64,000 nucleotides of DNA from Anaerolentibacter hominis (GCF_032380675.1 NZ_JAWDIX010000001.1:1426001-1490000); one strand, 5' to 3'; counted from the first letter of the stretch, positions 8,954 through 17,111 are shown. Notes: generated from the letters alone by a model not told the origin. Translations and numbers: made by a program.

Positions 8954-8982
8954 TTGACACCCTTTTATCGGTGTGATAAAAT
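8954..8982 (+). promoter_or_regulatory. Promoter of rplU-prp-rpmA
   Basis: TTGACA at 8954-8959, 17-base spacer, TAAAAT at 8977-8982. This near-consensus sigma-A promoter fits a highly expressed ribosomal protein operon. The transcript would start near 8989 with a 5' leader of about 90 bases. Confidence 0.8.
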
Positions 8983-8987
8983 TCAAT

Positions 8988-9065
8988 AGTGTGCCGCACA
9001 ATGAGGTTTGTAAGTATTTTCCTGTACGATCCGGGGAGATCACCGTAGTTGGCGAGTAATGATAA
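8988..9065 (+). promoter_or_regulatory. Probable L21 leader (autoregulatory 5' UTR)
   Basis: In Firmicutes the rplU-ysxB-rpmA operon is normally preceded by the conserved L21 leader RNA. Here the space between the promoter and the rplU ribosome site (AGGAGG at 9067) has the expected length and position. I cannot verify the conserved secondary structure by eye; the call rests on location and gene order. Confidence 0.4.
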
Positions 9066-9078
9066 TAGGAGGTGCCGT

Positions 9079-9387
9079 ATGTACGCAATTATTGCGACTG
9101 GTGGAAAACAGTACAAAGTGTCAGAAGGCGATATCATTAGAGTAGAAAAACTTGGCGTTGCAGCAGATGAGACCGTTACTTTTGAAAATGTACTAGCTGT
9201 AAATGATGGTTCTATGAAGGTAGGGAATCCTACTGTGGCCGGTGCGTCTGTTACTGCAACTGTAGTAAAAGAAGGCAAAGCGAAAAAAGTTATTGTTTAC
9301 AGATATAAAAGAAAAACCGGTTACCATAAGAAAAATGGTCACAGGCAGCCGTTTACTCAGGTTAAGATTGACAAGATCAACGCATAA
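9079..9387 (+). CDS. rplU: 50S ribosomal protein L21
   Basis: A 102-residue protein beginning MYAIIATGGKQYKV, the classic L21 start. ATG 9079 follows AGGAGG at a normal distance. The C-terminal signature KRKTGYHKKNGHRQPFTQVKI is typical of bacterial L21, which binds 23S rRNA in the large subunit. First gene of the rplU-prp-rpmA operon. Confidence 0.98.
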   Translation: MYAIIATGGKQYKVSEGDIIRVEKLGVAADETVTFENVLAVNDGSMKVGNPTVAGASVTATVVKEGKAKKVIVYRYKRKTGYHKKNGHRQPFTQVKIDKINA

Positions 9388-9405
9388 TAACCAGAGGCGG
9401 GCTTT

Positions 9406-9732
9406 ATGATTACGGTAACGATGTTCCGAAACAGTGATCAGGTTTTTACCGGATTTCAGGCGGAAGGTCATGCGGGATATGAGGACTACGGTTCTGATAT
9501 CGTGTGCGCGGCTGTTTCCGTATTGACGATCAATGCGGTTAATTCGATTGAGGCTTTGACGGAGGATTCCTTTCAGGTGAAAAACCGGGAGGATGGTTTC
9601 TTGTATCTTCGGTTGGATGACGGCTTTGGTGAGAAGTCAGAATTATTATTGAATTCTTTGTATCTTGGTCTTCAGGATGTGGAGAGTTCCTATGGGAATG
9701 AATTTATTCGGCTTATGCTCAAGGAGGTGTAA
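9406..9732 (+). CDS. prp: Ribosomal-processing cysteine protease Prp
   Basis: A 108-residue YsxB/Prp family protein between rplU and rpmA. The catalytic His lies in AEGHAGYEDYG and the catalytic Cys in DIVCAAVSVL, as in the Staphylococcus aureus enzyme that removes the N-terminal extension of L27. The neighbouring rpmA product carries the matching cleavage motif (LQLFA then HKKG), so substrate and protease are adjacent. The gene ends just before the rpmA ribosome site. Confidence 0.93.
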   Translation: MITVTMFRNSDQVFTGFQAEGHAGYEDYGSDIVCAAVSVLTINAVNSIEALTEDSFQVKNREDGFLYLRLDDGFGEKSELLLNSLYLGLQDVESSYGNEFIRLMLKEV

Positions 9733-9736
9733 GGTT

Positions 9737-10024
9737 ATGTTGAACATGAATCTTCAGTTATTTGCTCATAAAAAAGGTGTTGGTTCTACAAAGAACGGCA
9801 GAGATTCCGAGTCAAAAAGACTTGGTGCAAAACGTGCTGACGGACAGTTCGTATTGGCCGGCAATATTCTTTACAGACAGCGCGGGACCAAAATTCATCC
9901 GGGCATCAATGTAGGACGCGGAAATGATGATACATTATTCGCACTTGTTGACGGAGTTCTTCGTTTCGAAAGAAAAGGAAGAGATAAAAAACAGGCTTCT
10001 GTTTATCCGGTGGATGCAGAATAA
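9737..10024 (+). CDS. rpmA: 50S ribosomal protein L27 with cleavable N-terminus
   Basis: A 95-residue L27. ATG 9737 follows AAGGAGGTGTAAGGTT. The sequence begins MLNMNLQLFAHKKGVGS: the nine or so residues up to LFA are the extension found in Firmicutes and cut by Prp, exposing the conserved HKKG terminus that reaches toward the peptidyl transferase centre. Last gene of the operon, followed by a strong terminator. Confidence 0.98.
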   Translation: MLNMNLQLFAHKKGVGSTKNGRDSESKRLGAKRADGQFVLAGNILYRQRGTKIHPGINVGRGNDDTLFALVDGVLRFERKGRDKKQASVYPVDAE

Positions 10025-10034
10025 GATGAAAGAC

Positions 10035-10068
10035 AAGCCCCAATCTTTATGAATTGGGGCTTTTTTTC
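10035..10068 (+). terminator. Intrinsic terminator of rplU-prp-rpmA
   Basis: Stem AAGCCCCAAT / ATTGGGGCTT with an 8-base loop followed by a run of seven T. It lies 10 bases after the rpmA stop. Confidence 0.92.
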
Positions 10069-10092
10069 AATTTAAGGGAATAATCCTGTCAG

Positions 10093-10114
10093 CAAGTATG
10101 CCTCGGCGTACTTG
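10093..10114. repeat. Short palindromic repeat, copy 1
   Basis: Arms CAAGTATGCC and GCGTACTTG around a TC centre. The same palindrome occurs at 56911-56932 with a single base difference. Both copies are intergenic, which suggests a small dispersed repeat family. Confidence 0.6.
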
Positions 10115-10123
10115 AAAAAAACA

Positions 10124-10135
10124 GAACTTTTGTTC
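10124..10135. promoter_or_regulatory. LexA-box-like palindrome upstream of obgE
   Basis: GAAC-TTTT-GTTC is a perfect GAAC-N4-GTTC core, the half-site arrangement bound by Firmicute LexA. It lies 48 bases before the obgE start. ObgE is not a classical SOS gene, so this may be chance. Confidence 0.35.
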
Positions 10136-10182
10136 CTTCATGGAGAAAATTATTTCTGTGAAGATTTTGAAAGGAAAATAAT

Positions 10183-11475
10183 ATGTTTGCAGATCGTGCA
10201 AAAATTTATATAAGATCAGGAAACGGCGGAGATGGACATGTATCCTTCCGCCGGGAACTCTATGTACCGGCAGGCGGGCCGGACGGCGGAGACGGCGGAA
10301 AAGGCGGAGACCTTATTTTTGAGGTGGACGAGGGGATCAATACCCTGAATGAATTCCGCCATATCCGCAAGTACTGTGCGGGAAATGGTGAGTCCGGGGG
10401 CAAGCGCCGCTGTCACGGCGCGAATGGCGCGGATATGATAGTAAAGGTTCCTCCGGGGACCGTTGTAAAAGAGGCGGAGAGCGGCAAGGTAATCGTGGAT
10501 ATGTCCCATGAAAATAACCGTGTGGTTCTGTTAAGAGGCGGAAGAGGCGGAAAAGGTAATATGAATTACGCCACTCCGACCATGCAGGCGCCCAAATATG
10601 CCCAGCCAGGACAGCCCGGCGTGGAGCTGAACGTGATGCTGGAATTGAAGGTGATCGCCGATGTGGGTCTGGTTGGTTTTCCAAATGTGGGAAAATCCAC
10701 ATTCCTCTCGTCGGTGTCCAATGCCAGACCGAAGGTTGCCAACTATCATTTTACCACCCTCAATCCCAATCTTGGTGTGGTGGATCTGGACGGTACGGAT
10801 GGATTTGTCATTGCGGATATTCCCGGCCTAATTGAAGGCGCAGCGGAAGGAATCGGTCTGGGGCACGAGTTTCTGCGTCATATAGAACGTACCAGGGTTA
10901 TCATTCACATGGTGGATGCGGCATCCTCAGAGGGTAGGGACCCGATTGAAGATATTAAGATCATCAACCAGGAGCTGGCTTCTTATGATCCGGAATTGCT
11001 GAAGCGTCCCCAGGTAATCGCGGCAAATAAAACAGATCTGTTCTTCGGGACAGAGGAGGATACGGTTGTTACCCTTCTGAAAGAAGAATTCGAACCCCAG
11101 GGGATTCGTGTATTTCCCATTTCGGCAGTAAGCAAAAAGGGGATTAAGGAGCTTCTGTACTATGTAAATGATCTGTTAAAGACGCTGGACCCGGACCCGG
11201 TTGTATTTGAACCGGAATTCACTCCGGACGATATTATCATGAATTCAAATGAGCCGTTCAGTGTAGTGAAGGAAGCGGAGGGGCTCTATGCGGTGGAAGG
11301 ACCCAGGGTTGACCGTATGCTTGGCTATACGAATCTGGAGTCGGAAAAAGGGTTTGAATTTTTCCAGCGCTTTATGAGAGAAAACGGTATTCTGGACCAG
11401 CTGGAAGAACTGGGAATCCAGGATGGCGATACCGTCCGGGTTTATGGACTTCAGTTTGATTATTATAAATCATAA
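10183..11475 (+). CDS. obgE: GTPase ObgE/CgtA
   Basis: A 430-residue GTPase required for late 50S assembly and stress signalling. The Gly-rich Obg domain covers about 1-158 (SGNGGDGHVSFRRE, GGDGGKGGD). The G domain has the P-loop GFPNVGKST at about 165, a switch-II region DIPGLIEGA and NKTD. The C-terminal OCT domain covers about 350-425 (FSVVKEAEGLYAVEGPRVDRM), present in many Gram-positive Obg proteins. First gene of a tight five-gene operon with yhbY, nadD, yqeK and rsfS. Confidence 0.97.
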   Translation: MFADRAKIYIRSGNGGDGHVSFRRELYVPAGGPDGGDGGKGGDLIFEVDEGINTLNEFRHIRKYCAGNGESGGKRRCHGANGADMIVKVPPGTVVKEAESGKVIVDMSHENNRVVLLRGGRGGKGNMNYATPTMQAPKYAQPGQPGVELNVMLELKVIADVGLVGFPNVGKSTFLSSVSNARPKVANYHFTTLNPNLGVVDLDGTDGFVIADIPGLIEGAAEGIGLGHEFLRHIERTRVIIHMVDAASSEGRDPIEDIKIINQELASYDPELLKRPQVIAANKTDLFFGTEEDTVVTLLKEEFEPQGIRVFPISAVSKKGIKELLYYVNDLLKTLDPDPVVFEPEFTPDDIIMNSNEPFSVVKEAEGLYAVEGPRVDRMLGYTNLESEKGFEFFQRFMRENGILDQLEELGIQDGDTVRVYGLQFDYYKS

Positions 11476-11498
11476 GAGAAGAGAGTATGGAGGATACT

Positions 11499-11807
11499 AT
11501 GACGAGTAAGCAGAGAGCTTATTTAAAGGGTTTGGCGATGACGATGGACCCTATTTTTCAGATCGGAAAAGGCAGTTTGTCTCCGGAAATGACGGAGGGG
11601 GTTAGTCAGGCGCTGGAGGCAAGAGAGCTTATTAAGGTCAGCGTACTTCAGAACTGTACGGACGATCCGGGGGAGCTGGCCGGTATTCTGGCTGAGAGAA
11701 CCAAATCACAGGTTGTGCAGGTGATCGGCAAGAAGATCGTACTGTATCGTCCTGCAAAGCAGGAAGAGAAACGTAAAATTAAGCTGCCGGAGGCAAAAAA
11801 CAGGTAA
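11499..11807 (+). CDS. yhbY: CRM-domain RNA-binding protein YhbY
   Basis: A 102-residue CRS1/YhbY (CRM) domain protein that binds pre-50S particles. The start at 11499 (MTSKQRAYLKGLA) has GGAGG five bases upstream; the ATG at 11487 is an alternative that would add four residues. The core signature IFQIGKGSLSPEM and ELIKVSVLQN matches the family. It sits 11-23 bases after obgE, consistent with a joint role in large-subunit assembly. Confidence 0.92.
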   Translation: MTSKQRAYLKGLAMTMDPIFQIGKGSLSPEMTEGVSQALEARELIKVSVLQNCTDDPGELAGILAERTKSQVVQVIGKKIVLYRPAKQEEKRKIKLPEAKNR

Positions 11808-11815
11808 GGTGTATC

Positions 11816-12424
11816 GTGAAGAAAAGAATCGGGATTATGGGCGGTACTTTCAATCCGATCCATACAGGGCATTTAATCCTGGCGGAGAATGCATATGAGC
11901 AGTTTGATCTGGAGACTGTTTATTTCATGCCATCCAAGCATCCTCCCCACAAAATCAATATTGATATACTGCCGGATAGGCTGCGCAGAGATATGGTCGA
12001 ACTGGCGATTGCCGGAAACAGTCATTTCAGGCTTTCGGATTATGAGCTGAAGCGGAAGGGGACTACCTATACGGTGGATACTCTTGCCTCGCTGAAAGCG
12101 GAGCGCCCGGATGAACAGATTTATTTCCTGGCAGGCGCGGACTCCCTCTTTCAGATCGAAAGCTGGCGGGAACCGGGCAGGATTCTTTCTATGTGCCACC
12201 TGCTGGTTGCCAGAAGAGACTCTCTTTTATATGAGAATCTGGAAAAGCAGGCGGAATATCTGAAAGAAAAATATCACTGTGAAATCAGTCTTGTGGACAT
12301 TCCGGAGGTGGATATCTCATCACAGGGTATCCGGGAGCGGCTGCGCAATGGAATGTCGATCCGGTATCTGGTCCCGGAAAAGGTGGAAGAGTATATCCGG
12401 AAAGAAAAGCTTTATCGTTCCTAA
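11816..12424 (+). CDS. nadD: Nicotinate-nucleotide adenylyltransferase
   Basis: A 202-residue enzyme that makes deamido-NAD from nicotinate mononucleotide and ATP. It uses a GTG start at 11816. The nucleotidyltransferase motif GGTFNPIHTGH is near residue 9, and the C-terminal ISSQGIRERL matches the ISSxxIR motif. The gene order nadD-yqeK-rsfS is widespread in Firmicutes. Confidence 0.96.
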   Translation: MKKRIGIMGGTFNPIHTGHLILAENAYEQFDLETVYFMPSKHPPHKINIDILPDRLRRDMVELAIAGNSHFRLSDYELKRKGTTYTVDTLASLKAERPDEQIYFLAGADSLFQIESWREPGRILSMCHLLVARRDSLLYENLEKQAEYLKEKYHCEISLVDIPEVDISSQGIRERLRNGMSIRYLVPEKVEEYIRKEKLYRS

Positions 12425-12448
12425 GTATGGCAATTGGAGGCAAGGATT

Positions 12449-13045
12449 ATGGCGGCACTGACTCAGCTGCAGGAAAAGGTGAAAAATAAGATTACGGATA
12501 AGCGGTTCCGGCATACGCTGGGGGTTCGGTACACGGCTGCTAATATCGCCATGCGCTACGGCGCAGATCTGATAAAGGCACAGACCGCCGCTCTTTTGCA
12601 CGACTACGCAAAATGTCTGACGGACAAGGAATTATTGTCGGAGTGCCGTCGGTATGGTTTGTCCATATCGGATATTGAGAGGAGAAATCCCTATCTGCTT
12701 CATGGAAAGCTGGCTGCCTGTTATGGGGCAGAAGAATTTTCTATAGAGGATGAGGAAATTTTATCGGCGGTCACGTGGCATACGACCGGCAGGCCGGGCA
12801 TGAGCCTGATGGAAAAGATTATTTTTGTAGCAGACTATATGGAACCGGAACGCAAGATGATCCCGGGGCTTGTCCGTGTCCGTTCCATGACCTATCTGGA
12901 TCTGGATGAAACGGTGTATCTGATTTATGAAAATATGCTGAACTATTTAAGCGGAAATGAGAATGGGCAGGAAAAAGAGATCGACCCCATCTCAATCGAA
13001 GCATATGATTATTATAGAAAGATTCATGACAAAAGGAAGGAATAA
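12449..13045 (+). CDS. yqeK: HD-domain Ap4A hydrolase YqeK (symmetrical)
   Basis: A 198-residue HD-domain protein. ATG 12449 follows GGAGG by eight bases and gives MAALTQLQEK. The metal ligands are H22, H51-D52 (LLHDYAKC) and later His residues (LLHGKLAA, VTWHTTGRPGM). Family members hydrolyse diadenosine tetraphosphate to two ADP. Downstream of nadD by 24 bases and directly before rsfS. Confidence 0.93.
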   Translation: MAALTQLQEKVKNKITDKRFRHTLGVRYTAANIAMRYGADLIKAQTAALLHDYAKCLTDKELLSECRRYGLSISDIERRNPYLLHGKLAACYGAEEFSIEDEEILSAVTWHTTGRPGMSLMEKIIFVADYMEPERKMIPGLVRVRSMTYLDLDETVYLIYENMLNYLSGNENGQEKEIDPISIEAYDYYRKIHDKRKE

Positions 13046-13061
13046 AAAGCAGGGAGGCAAG

Positions 13062-13427
13062 ATGCGGATGAATGATTCGAAGAAAATGGTTAGACTGGCG
13101 TATGATGCGCTGGAGGAAAGAAAAGCAGAAGATATCAGGGTGATTGAAATAGGAGATATCTCCACAATCGCCGATTATTTCCTGATTGCCAACGGCACAA
13201 ACCCCAACCAGGTTTCTGCCATGGTTGACAGTGTAAAAGATGTATTGGGCCGGGAAGGCTTTGACCCTAAGCGTATTGAAGGTCTGGGAAATGCCAGCTG
13301 GATTCTCATGGACTACGGTGACATCATTATTCATGTATTTTCCAAAGAAGACAGAGCCTTCTATGATCTGGAGAGAATCTGGAGGGACGGCAAAATGGTA
13401 GAGAAAAGTGAACTGGACGCAGAATAG
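13062..13427 (+). CDS. rsfS: Ribosomal silencing factor RsfS
   Basis: A 121-residue RsfS/Iojap protein that binds L14 and blocks subunit joining under starvation. ATG 13062 has GGGAGG just upstream. The signature IADYFLIANGTNPNQV and the C-terminal SWILMDYGDIIIHVF are typical. Last gene of the obgE operon; 16 bases after yqeK. Confidence 0.95.
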   Translation: MRMNDSKKMVRLAYDALEERKAEDIRVIEIGDISTIADYFLIANGTNPNQVSAMVDSVKDVLGREGFDPKRIEGLGNASWILMDYGDIIIHVFSKEDRAFYDLERIWRDGKMVEKSELDAE

Positions 13428-13455
13428 TCTTTCAGGAAAAATTTGAGAAAAAAGA

Positions 13456-13469
13456 CGAACAAAGGTTTG
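13456..13469. promoter_or_regulatory. SOS box (LexA operator) of lexA
   Basis: CGAACAAAGGTTTG is close to the Firmicute LexA/DinR box (GAAC-N4-GTTY). It overlaps the -35 element of the lexA promoter, the expected arrangement for autorepression. Confidence 0.75.
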
Positions 13470-13495
13470 CATTTCATGTACAGGTATGCTATACT
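13467..13495 (+). promoter_or_regulatory. lexA promoter
   Basis: TTGCAT at 13467-13472, 17-base spacer, TATACT at 13490-13495. The upstream part overlaps the SOS box, so LexA binding should exclude RNA polymerase. Confidence 0.75.
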
Positions 13496-13521
13496 TTAAG
13501 AAAAAGAACGGAGGTTCTGGT

Positions 13522-14139
13522 ATGGCGTACGGCAAGATCAGCAATAAGCAAAGAGAAATACTGGAATTTATTAAGCAGGAAATATTGAATAAGGGATATC
13601 CGCCGTCAGTCCGGGAAATTTGCGATGCGGTTCATCTAAAGTCTACCTCGTCCGTCCATTCCCATCTGGAAACGATGGAACGGAACGGTTATATTCGCCG
13701 TGACCCAACGAAACCCAGAGCTATTGAAGTGCTGGATGAAGAATTTGCGTCACTCAGACGAAGCGTGGTCAATGTGCCGATCGTAGGCACGGTGACAGCG
13801 GGCCAGCCGATTCTGGCTGTGGAGAATATTGAGGGATATTTTCCTGTTATGCGGGAGGCTTTACCGGAAGAGAATACGTTTATGCTCAGGGTTAAGGGTG
13901 AAAGTATGATTAACAAGGGTATTTTTGACGGTGATTTCATTATGGTAGAGCAGAAGCAGTCTGCTGACAACGGAGAAGTTGTAGTAGCGCTTCTGGACGA
14001 TTCTGTGACTGTAAAAACCTTTTACAAGGAAGACGGACATTTCCGCCTTCAGCCGGAGAACGACTTTATGGCTCCGATCATTGTGGATGATGTGGCGATC
14101 CTGGGCAAAGTAATCGGCCTTTACCGAAGACTGCAGTAA
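13522..14139 (+). CDS. lexA: SOS repressor LexA
   Basis: A 205-residue repressor and self-cleaving serine protease. The N-terminal winged helix (about 1-65) carries the recognition region SVREICDAVHLKSTSSVHSHL. The RecA-stimulated cleavage site is A93-G94 (GTVTAGQP), with catalytic S128 (GESMINKG) and K165 (SVTVKTF). ATG 13522 follows GGAGG. It is monocistronic, controlled by its own SOS box and followed by two inverted repeats. Confidence 0.97.
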   Translation: MAYGKISNKQREILEFIKQEILNKGYPPSVREICDAVHLKSTSSVHSHLETMERNGYIRRDPTKPRAIEVLDEEFASLRRSVVNVPIVGTVTAGQPILAVENIEGYFPVMREALPEENTFMLRVKGESMINKGIFDGDFIMVEQKQSADNGEVVVALLDDSVTVKTFYKEDGHFRLQPENDFMAPIIVDDVAILGKVIGLYRRLQ

Positions 14140-14146
14140 TATATTA

Positions 14147-14177
14147 ACATAGGAAAGTTCTCCAAACTTTCCTATGT
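14147..14177. repeat. Inverted repeat after lexA
   Basis: Arms ACATAGGAAAGTT and AACTTTCCTATGT around a short CTCCA-type loop, just after the lexA stop. There is no T-run, so it is either a weak terminator or part of the convergent terminator region with the next hairpin. Confidence 0.55.
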
Positions 14178-14186
14178 AATAAAACA

Positions 14187-14235
14187 AAAATGGTTCCGCA
14201 GCAGACCTGTGTTTGGTCTGTTACAGAGCCATTTT
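14187..14235. terminator. Bidirectional terminator between lexA and the LytTR regulator
   Basis: A long imperfect hairpin with arms AAAATGGTTCCG-CAGCAGACC and GGTCTG-TTACAGAGCCATTTT. T-rich tails lie on both sides, so it can serve the two convergent transcripts. Confidence 0.75.
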
Positions 14236-14261
14236 GTTGTTTTAAGAAGCAGTAGAGTACA

Positions 14262-15020
14262 TTAGAGCGTCCGGCTGGTGAGCCTCTTCTGGAATATCAG
14301 ATAGTCCTTTTTCAATTTTTTATAATAAAGCCGGCTGACCGGATGAATTTCTCTCCAGTTTTTTACCCCGATGGTAAGCTGGTATGCTTTCATGGATTTC
14401 ACGTAGTATAAATTAACGATCAGACAGCCGCTTACCTGAAAAAACAGATTTTTTGGAAGCTTGGTCATCATCTTTTTCACCGTGTCATAGGTTACATATT
14501 CTATACCGTCCATCATCCGTATCGTGAGCCGGTTTTGGGATTTGATCATGTAGACAATTTTGGTCAGCTCCAATGGTATTGTTTTATAATCAGAGATCAC
14601 CTCAATAAATCTCTTCTGGATTAACTGTTCTGCCTGTCTTCCGCGGATCAATGTCATCGCATTGTGAAGGACCCGGAACATTTTGTCATGGTCAATCGGT
14701 TTGACGATATAATACATAGCCTCAAGGTTGGCTGCGTCCATGCTGAAGGAATCGTGTATGGTGATATAGACCAGAACCACATCCGGATTTTCTTCTCTCA
14801 GTTTTTTGCCGATGGTAATGCCATCCATACCGGGCATCTCAATGTCCAGAAAAATAATGTCGAAGTGTTTCGCCGTGTCTGACGCGATCAGCGCTTCCCC
14901 CTCGGTGAAAACAGCCACTTCAATTTGTGCAGAAATCTGTTTTGCATATTCTTCAGCATAACTTTTAATAATATCAATATAAAAATTAATATCATCACAA
15001 ATTGCGATACGATATTGCAT
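14262..15020 (-). CDS. LytTR-family response regulator (orphan)
   Basis: A 252-residue two-component response regulator. The receiver domain occupies about 1-120, with the acidic pair D9-D10 (AICDD), phospho-acceptor Asp in IIFLDIEMPGMDG and Lys in IVKPIDH. The C-terminal LytTR DNA-binding domain spans about 140-240 (RFIEVISDYKTIPLEL, FFQVSGCLIVNLYYVKS). Family members are controlled by peptide-sensing or cell-wall-sensing histidine kinases of the AgrC/LytS type. No kinase gene lies next to it in this window. RBS GGGGAGAGG precedes the ATG at 15020. Confidence 0.92.
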   Translation of the reverse strand: MQYRIAICDDINFYIDIIKSYAEEYAKQISAQIEVAVFTEGEALIASDTAKHFDIIFLDIEMPGMDGITIGKKLREENPDVVLVYITIHDSFSMDAANLEAMYYIVKPIDHDKMFRVLHNAMTLIRGRQAEQLIQKRFIEVISDYKTIPLELTKIVYMIKSQNRLTIRMMDGIEYVTYDTVKKMMTKLPKNLFFQVSGCLIVNLYYVKSMKAYQLTIGVKNWREIHPVSRLYYKKLKKDYLIFQKRLTSRTL

Positions 15021-15058
15021 AACCCTCTCCCCATTTCCCAGAATTTACCATTACTATT

Positions 15059-15087
15059 ATTTTATTGTTTCTTGTCGAAATAATCAA
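15059..15087 (-). promoter_or_regulatory. Promoter of the LytTR regulator gene
   Basis: Reading the minus strand: TTGATT (15087-15082), 17-base spacer, TAAAAT (15064-15059). The rest of the 281-base divergent gap to 15302 has a TATAAT at 15185-15190 on the plus strand with a poor -35, a possible promoter of the reductase gene. Confidence 0.6.
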
Positions 15088-15301
15088 GATAAGTTGTCTG
15101 AAAGATACGGTAATCTGTGACATGCTACAGTTTTTTTCTGTTTGTCTGTGTGACAATGTTACTGCTTTTTTGCCTCAGATCAGTTATAATAAACTTAAAT
15201 CAAAAAGAGGTTTGCTTATTGCTTCTGGTTATTCGGGAAAGAAGGGCATTCAGAAGTTCTTCTTCCTGTTTCATTGTACATTCTGAAAGGAGTATAACGT
15301 T

Positions 15302-16990
15302 ATGAAAGTAATTATTATAGGGGGCGTTGCCGGAGGTGCTTCCGCGGCTGCCAGACTGAGAAGGCTGAATGAGGAATGTGAGATTATTGTACTGGAAAAA
15401 GGCGATTACATTTCCTATGCGAACTGCGGCCTTCCGTATTATATCGGCGGTGTTATCACCAATAAGGACGCCCTGACGCTGCAGACGCCGGAGAGCTTCT
15501 TCAGCCGGTTCCGCATTGATGTAAGAGTCAGAAGTGAAGCTGTTAAAATCGACAAAGAGCAGAAAAAAGTAGTGGTCAGAAAACAGGATGGAGAAACCTA
15601 TGAGGAGTCATATGATAAATTGATTCTCTCTCCCGGTGCATCGCCGATCCGTCCGGGCTTTGCAAGGATTGAGGACAGCCGGATATTCACCCTGCGCAAT
15701 ATTCCCGATACCTATGCCATCAGAGAATTCGTTGATACACAGAAACCGTCCAATGTACTGATTGCAGGCGGCGGATATATCGGAGTGGAGATGGCGGAGA
15801 ATCTGAAAAAATGCGGCCTTGAGGTGACGATTGCGGAGATGGCGGATCATCTGATCGCTTCTCTGGACTATGATGTGGCCTGTGACGTTCACCATTATCT
15901 GCGCTCGAACGGGATCAAGTTAAAACTGAATACTCCGGTTGAGCGCCTGCAGCCGGAGACAGACGGAATACACGCCAGGATCGGGGAGGAAGAGATCATC
16001 TATGATATGGTTCTTTTATCCCTGGGGGTTGTTCCTGATACAGAGCTGGCGAAGGACTGTGATCTGGAGCGAAATAAAAGAGGCGCGATACTGGTGGATG
16101 AATCTATGCGGACATCCGACCCGGACATTTATGCTGTGGGTGACGCGATCGCGATACGCAATTATCTAACCGGACAGGAGGGGTATATACCTCTTGCGGG
16201 TCCGGCCAATAAGCAGGGCCGTATTGCCGCGGATCATATCTGCGGTTTGAATTCAACATACAACGGGACGCAGGGTTCATCCGTACTCCGGCTGTTTGAT
16301 ATGACGGTAGCCTCCACTGGATTAAACGAAACCGCCGCAAAGAGCGCGGGCATCGACTATGAGAAGATATATACATTTTCCGCCGCTCATGCCGGGTACT
16401 ATCCTGGTACCACGAATATGGCTGTAAAAATGCTGTACCGGGCAAGTGACGGCCTTGTCCTGGGAGCTCAGATTGTGGGGTTTGAAGGCGTTGATAAGCG
16501 CTGCGATGTGATTGCCACAGCGATCAGAGGGAAGATGACGGTATTCGATCTGACCGGCCTGGAACTGTGCTACGCACCGCCGTTTTCATCCGCGAAAGAT
16601 CCTGTTAATATGATCGGATTTATCGGGGAAAATATTATGACCGGCAAAGTGAAACAGTTTTACTGGAATGATATACCCTCGATTGAGGAGGGGGCAGTGA
16701 AGCTGGATGTAAGGACAGCCGCAGAGTATGGCAGAGGCCATATTCCGGGAACGATTAATATTCCCCTTGACAGCTTAAGGGACCATCTGGATGAACTGAA
16801 TAAGGATAAGACGATTTATGTAAACTGTCAGAGCGGTCTGAGAAGTTATATTGCCTGCCGTATCTTAAAGCAGCATGGATTCGACTGCTATAATCTGGCC
16901 GGCGGATTCCGGCTCTATGAAACGGTGACAAAAGAGGTGGAATTTGATCCTTCTCCCCGTTACGACTGTGGTCTCACCATAGAAAAATAA
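15302..16990 (+). CDS. CoA-disulfide reductase fused to rhodanese domain
   Basis: A 562-residue FAD-dependent pyridine nucleotide-disulfide oxidoreductase with a C-terminal rhodanese domain (CoADR-RHD type). The FAD Rossmann motif is GGVAGGASAA near residue 7. The single redox Cys is C42 (YANCGLPYYIG), as in CoA-disulfide reductases. The NAD(P) motif is AGGGYIGVEMAE. The second FAD motif is DPDIYAVGDA. The rhodanese domain covers about 460-545 with active-site C509 (VNCQSGLRSY). It should reduce CoA disulfide, persulfides or polysulfide with NAD(P)H in the cytoplasm. RBS AAGGAG precedes ATG 15302. Thioredoxin follows 121 bases on but has its own promoter. Confidence 0.93.
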   Translation: MKVIIIGGVAGGASAAARLRRLNEECEIIVLEKGDYISYANCGLPYYIGGVITNKDALTLQTPESFFSRFRIDVRVRSEAVKIDKEQKKVVVRKQDGETYEESYDKLILSPGASPIRPGFARIEDSRIFTLRNIPDTYAIREFVDTQKPSNVLIAGGGYIGVEMAENLKKCGLEVTIAEMADHLIASLDYDVACDVHHYLRSNGIKLKLNTPVERLQPETDGIHARIGEEEIIYDMVLLSLGVVPDTELAKDCDLERNKRGAILVDESMRTSDPDIYAVGDAIAIRNYLTGQEGYIPLAGPANKQGRIAADHICGLNSTYNGTQGSSVLRLFDMTVASTGLNETAAKSAGIDYEKIYTFSAAHAGYYPGTTNMAVKMLYRASDGLVLGAQIVGFEGVDKRCDVIATAIRGKMTVFDLTGLELCYAPPFSSAKDPVNMIGFIGENIMTGKVKQFYWNDIPSIEEGAVKLDVRTAAEYGRGHIPGTINIPLDSLRDHLDELNKDKTIYVNCQSGLRSYIACRILKQHGFDCYNLAGGFRLYETVTKEVEFDPSPRYDCGLTIEK

Positions 16991-17041
16991 CTTCTCCTGG
17001 ACGGGATTTCTGAGGAATATCCCGGTTATGTGATATTGTTA

Positions 17042-17070
17042 CTGACATTGTATATAATAAATGATATAGT
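17042..17070 (+). promoter_or_regulatory. Promoter of trxA
   Basis: CTGACA at 17042-17047, 17-base spacer, TATAGT at 17065-17070. An overlapping TATAAT-like stretch occurs slightly upstream. Confidence 0.55.
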
Positions 17071-17111
17071 AAATGCAACAACGAGGAAAAAATAAATGGA
17101 GGTGCTTTCTT

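Noticed and set aside
12819..13544. Minus-strand open frame of 241 codons
   Set aside because: It is antisense to yqeK and rsfS and crosses the lexA promoter; the plus-strand genes are certain.
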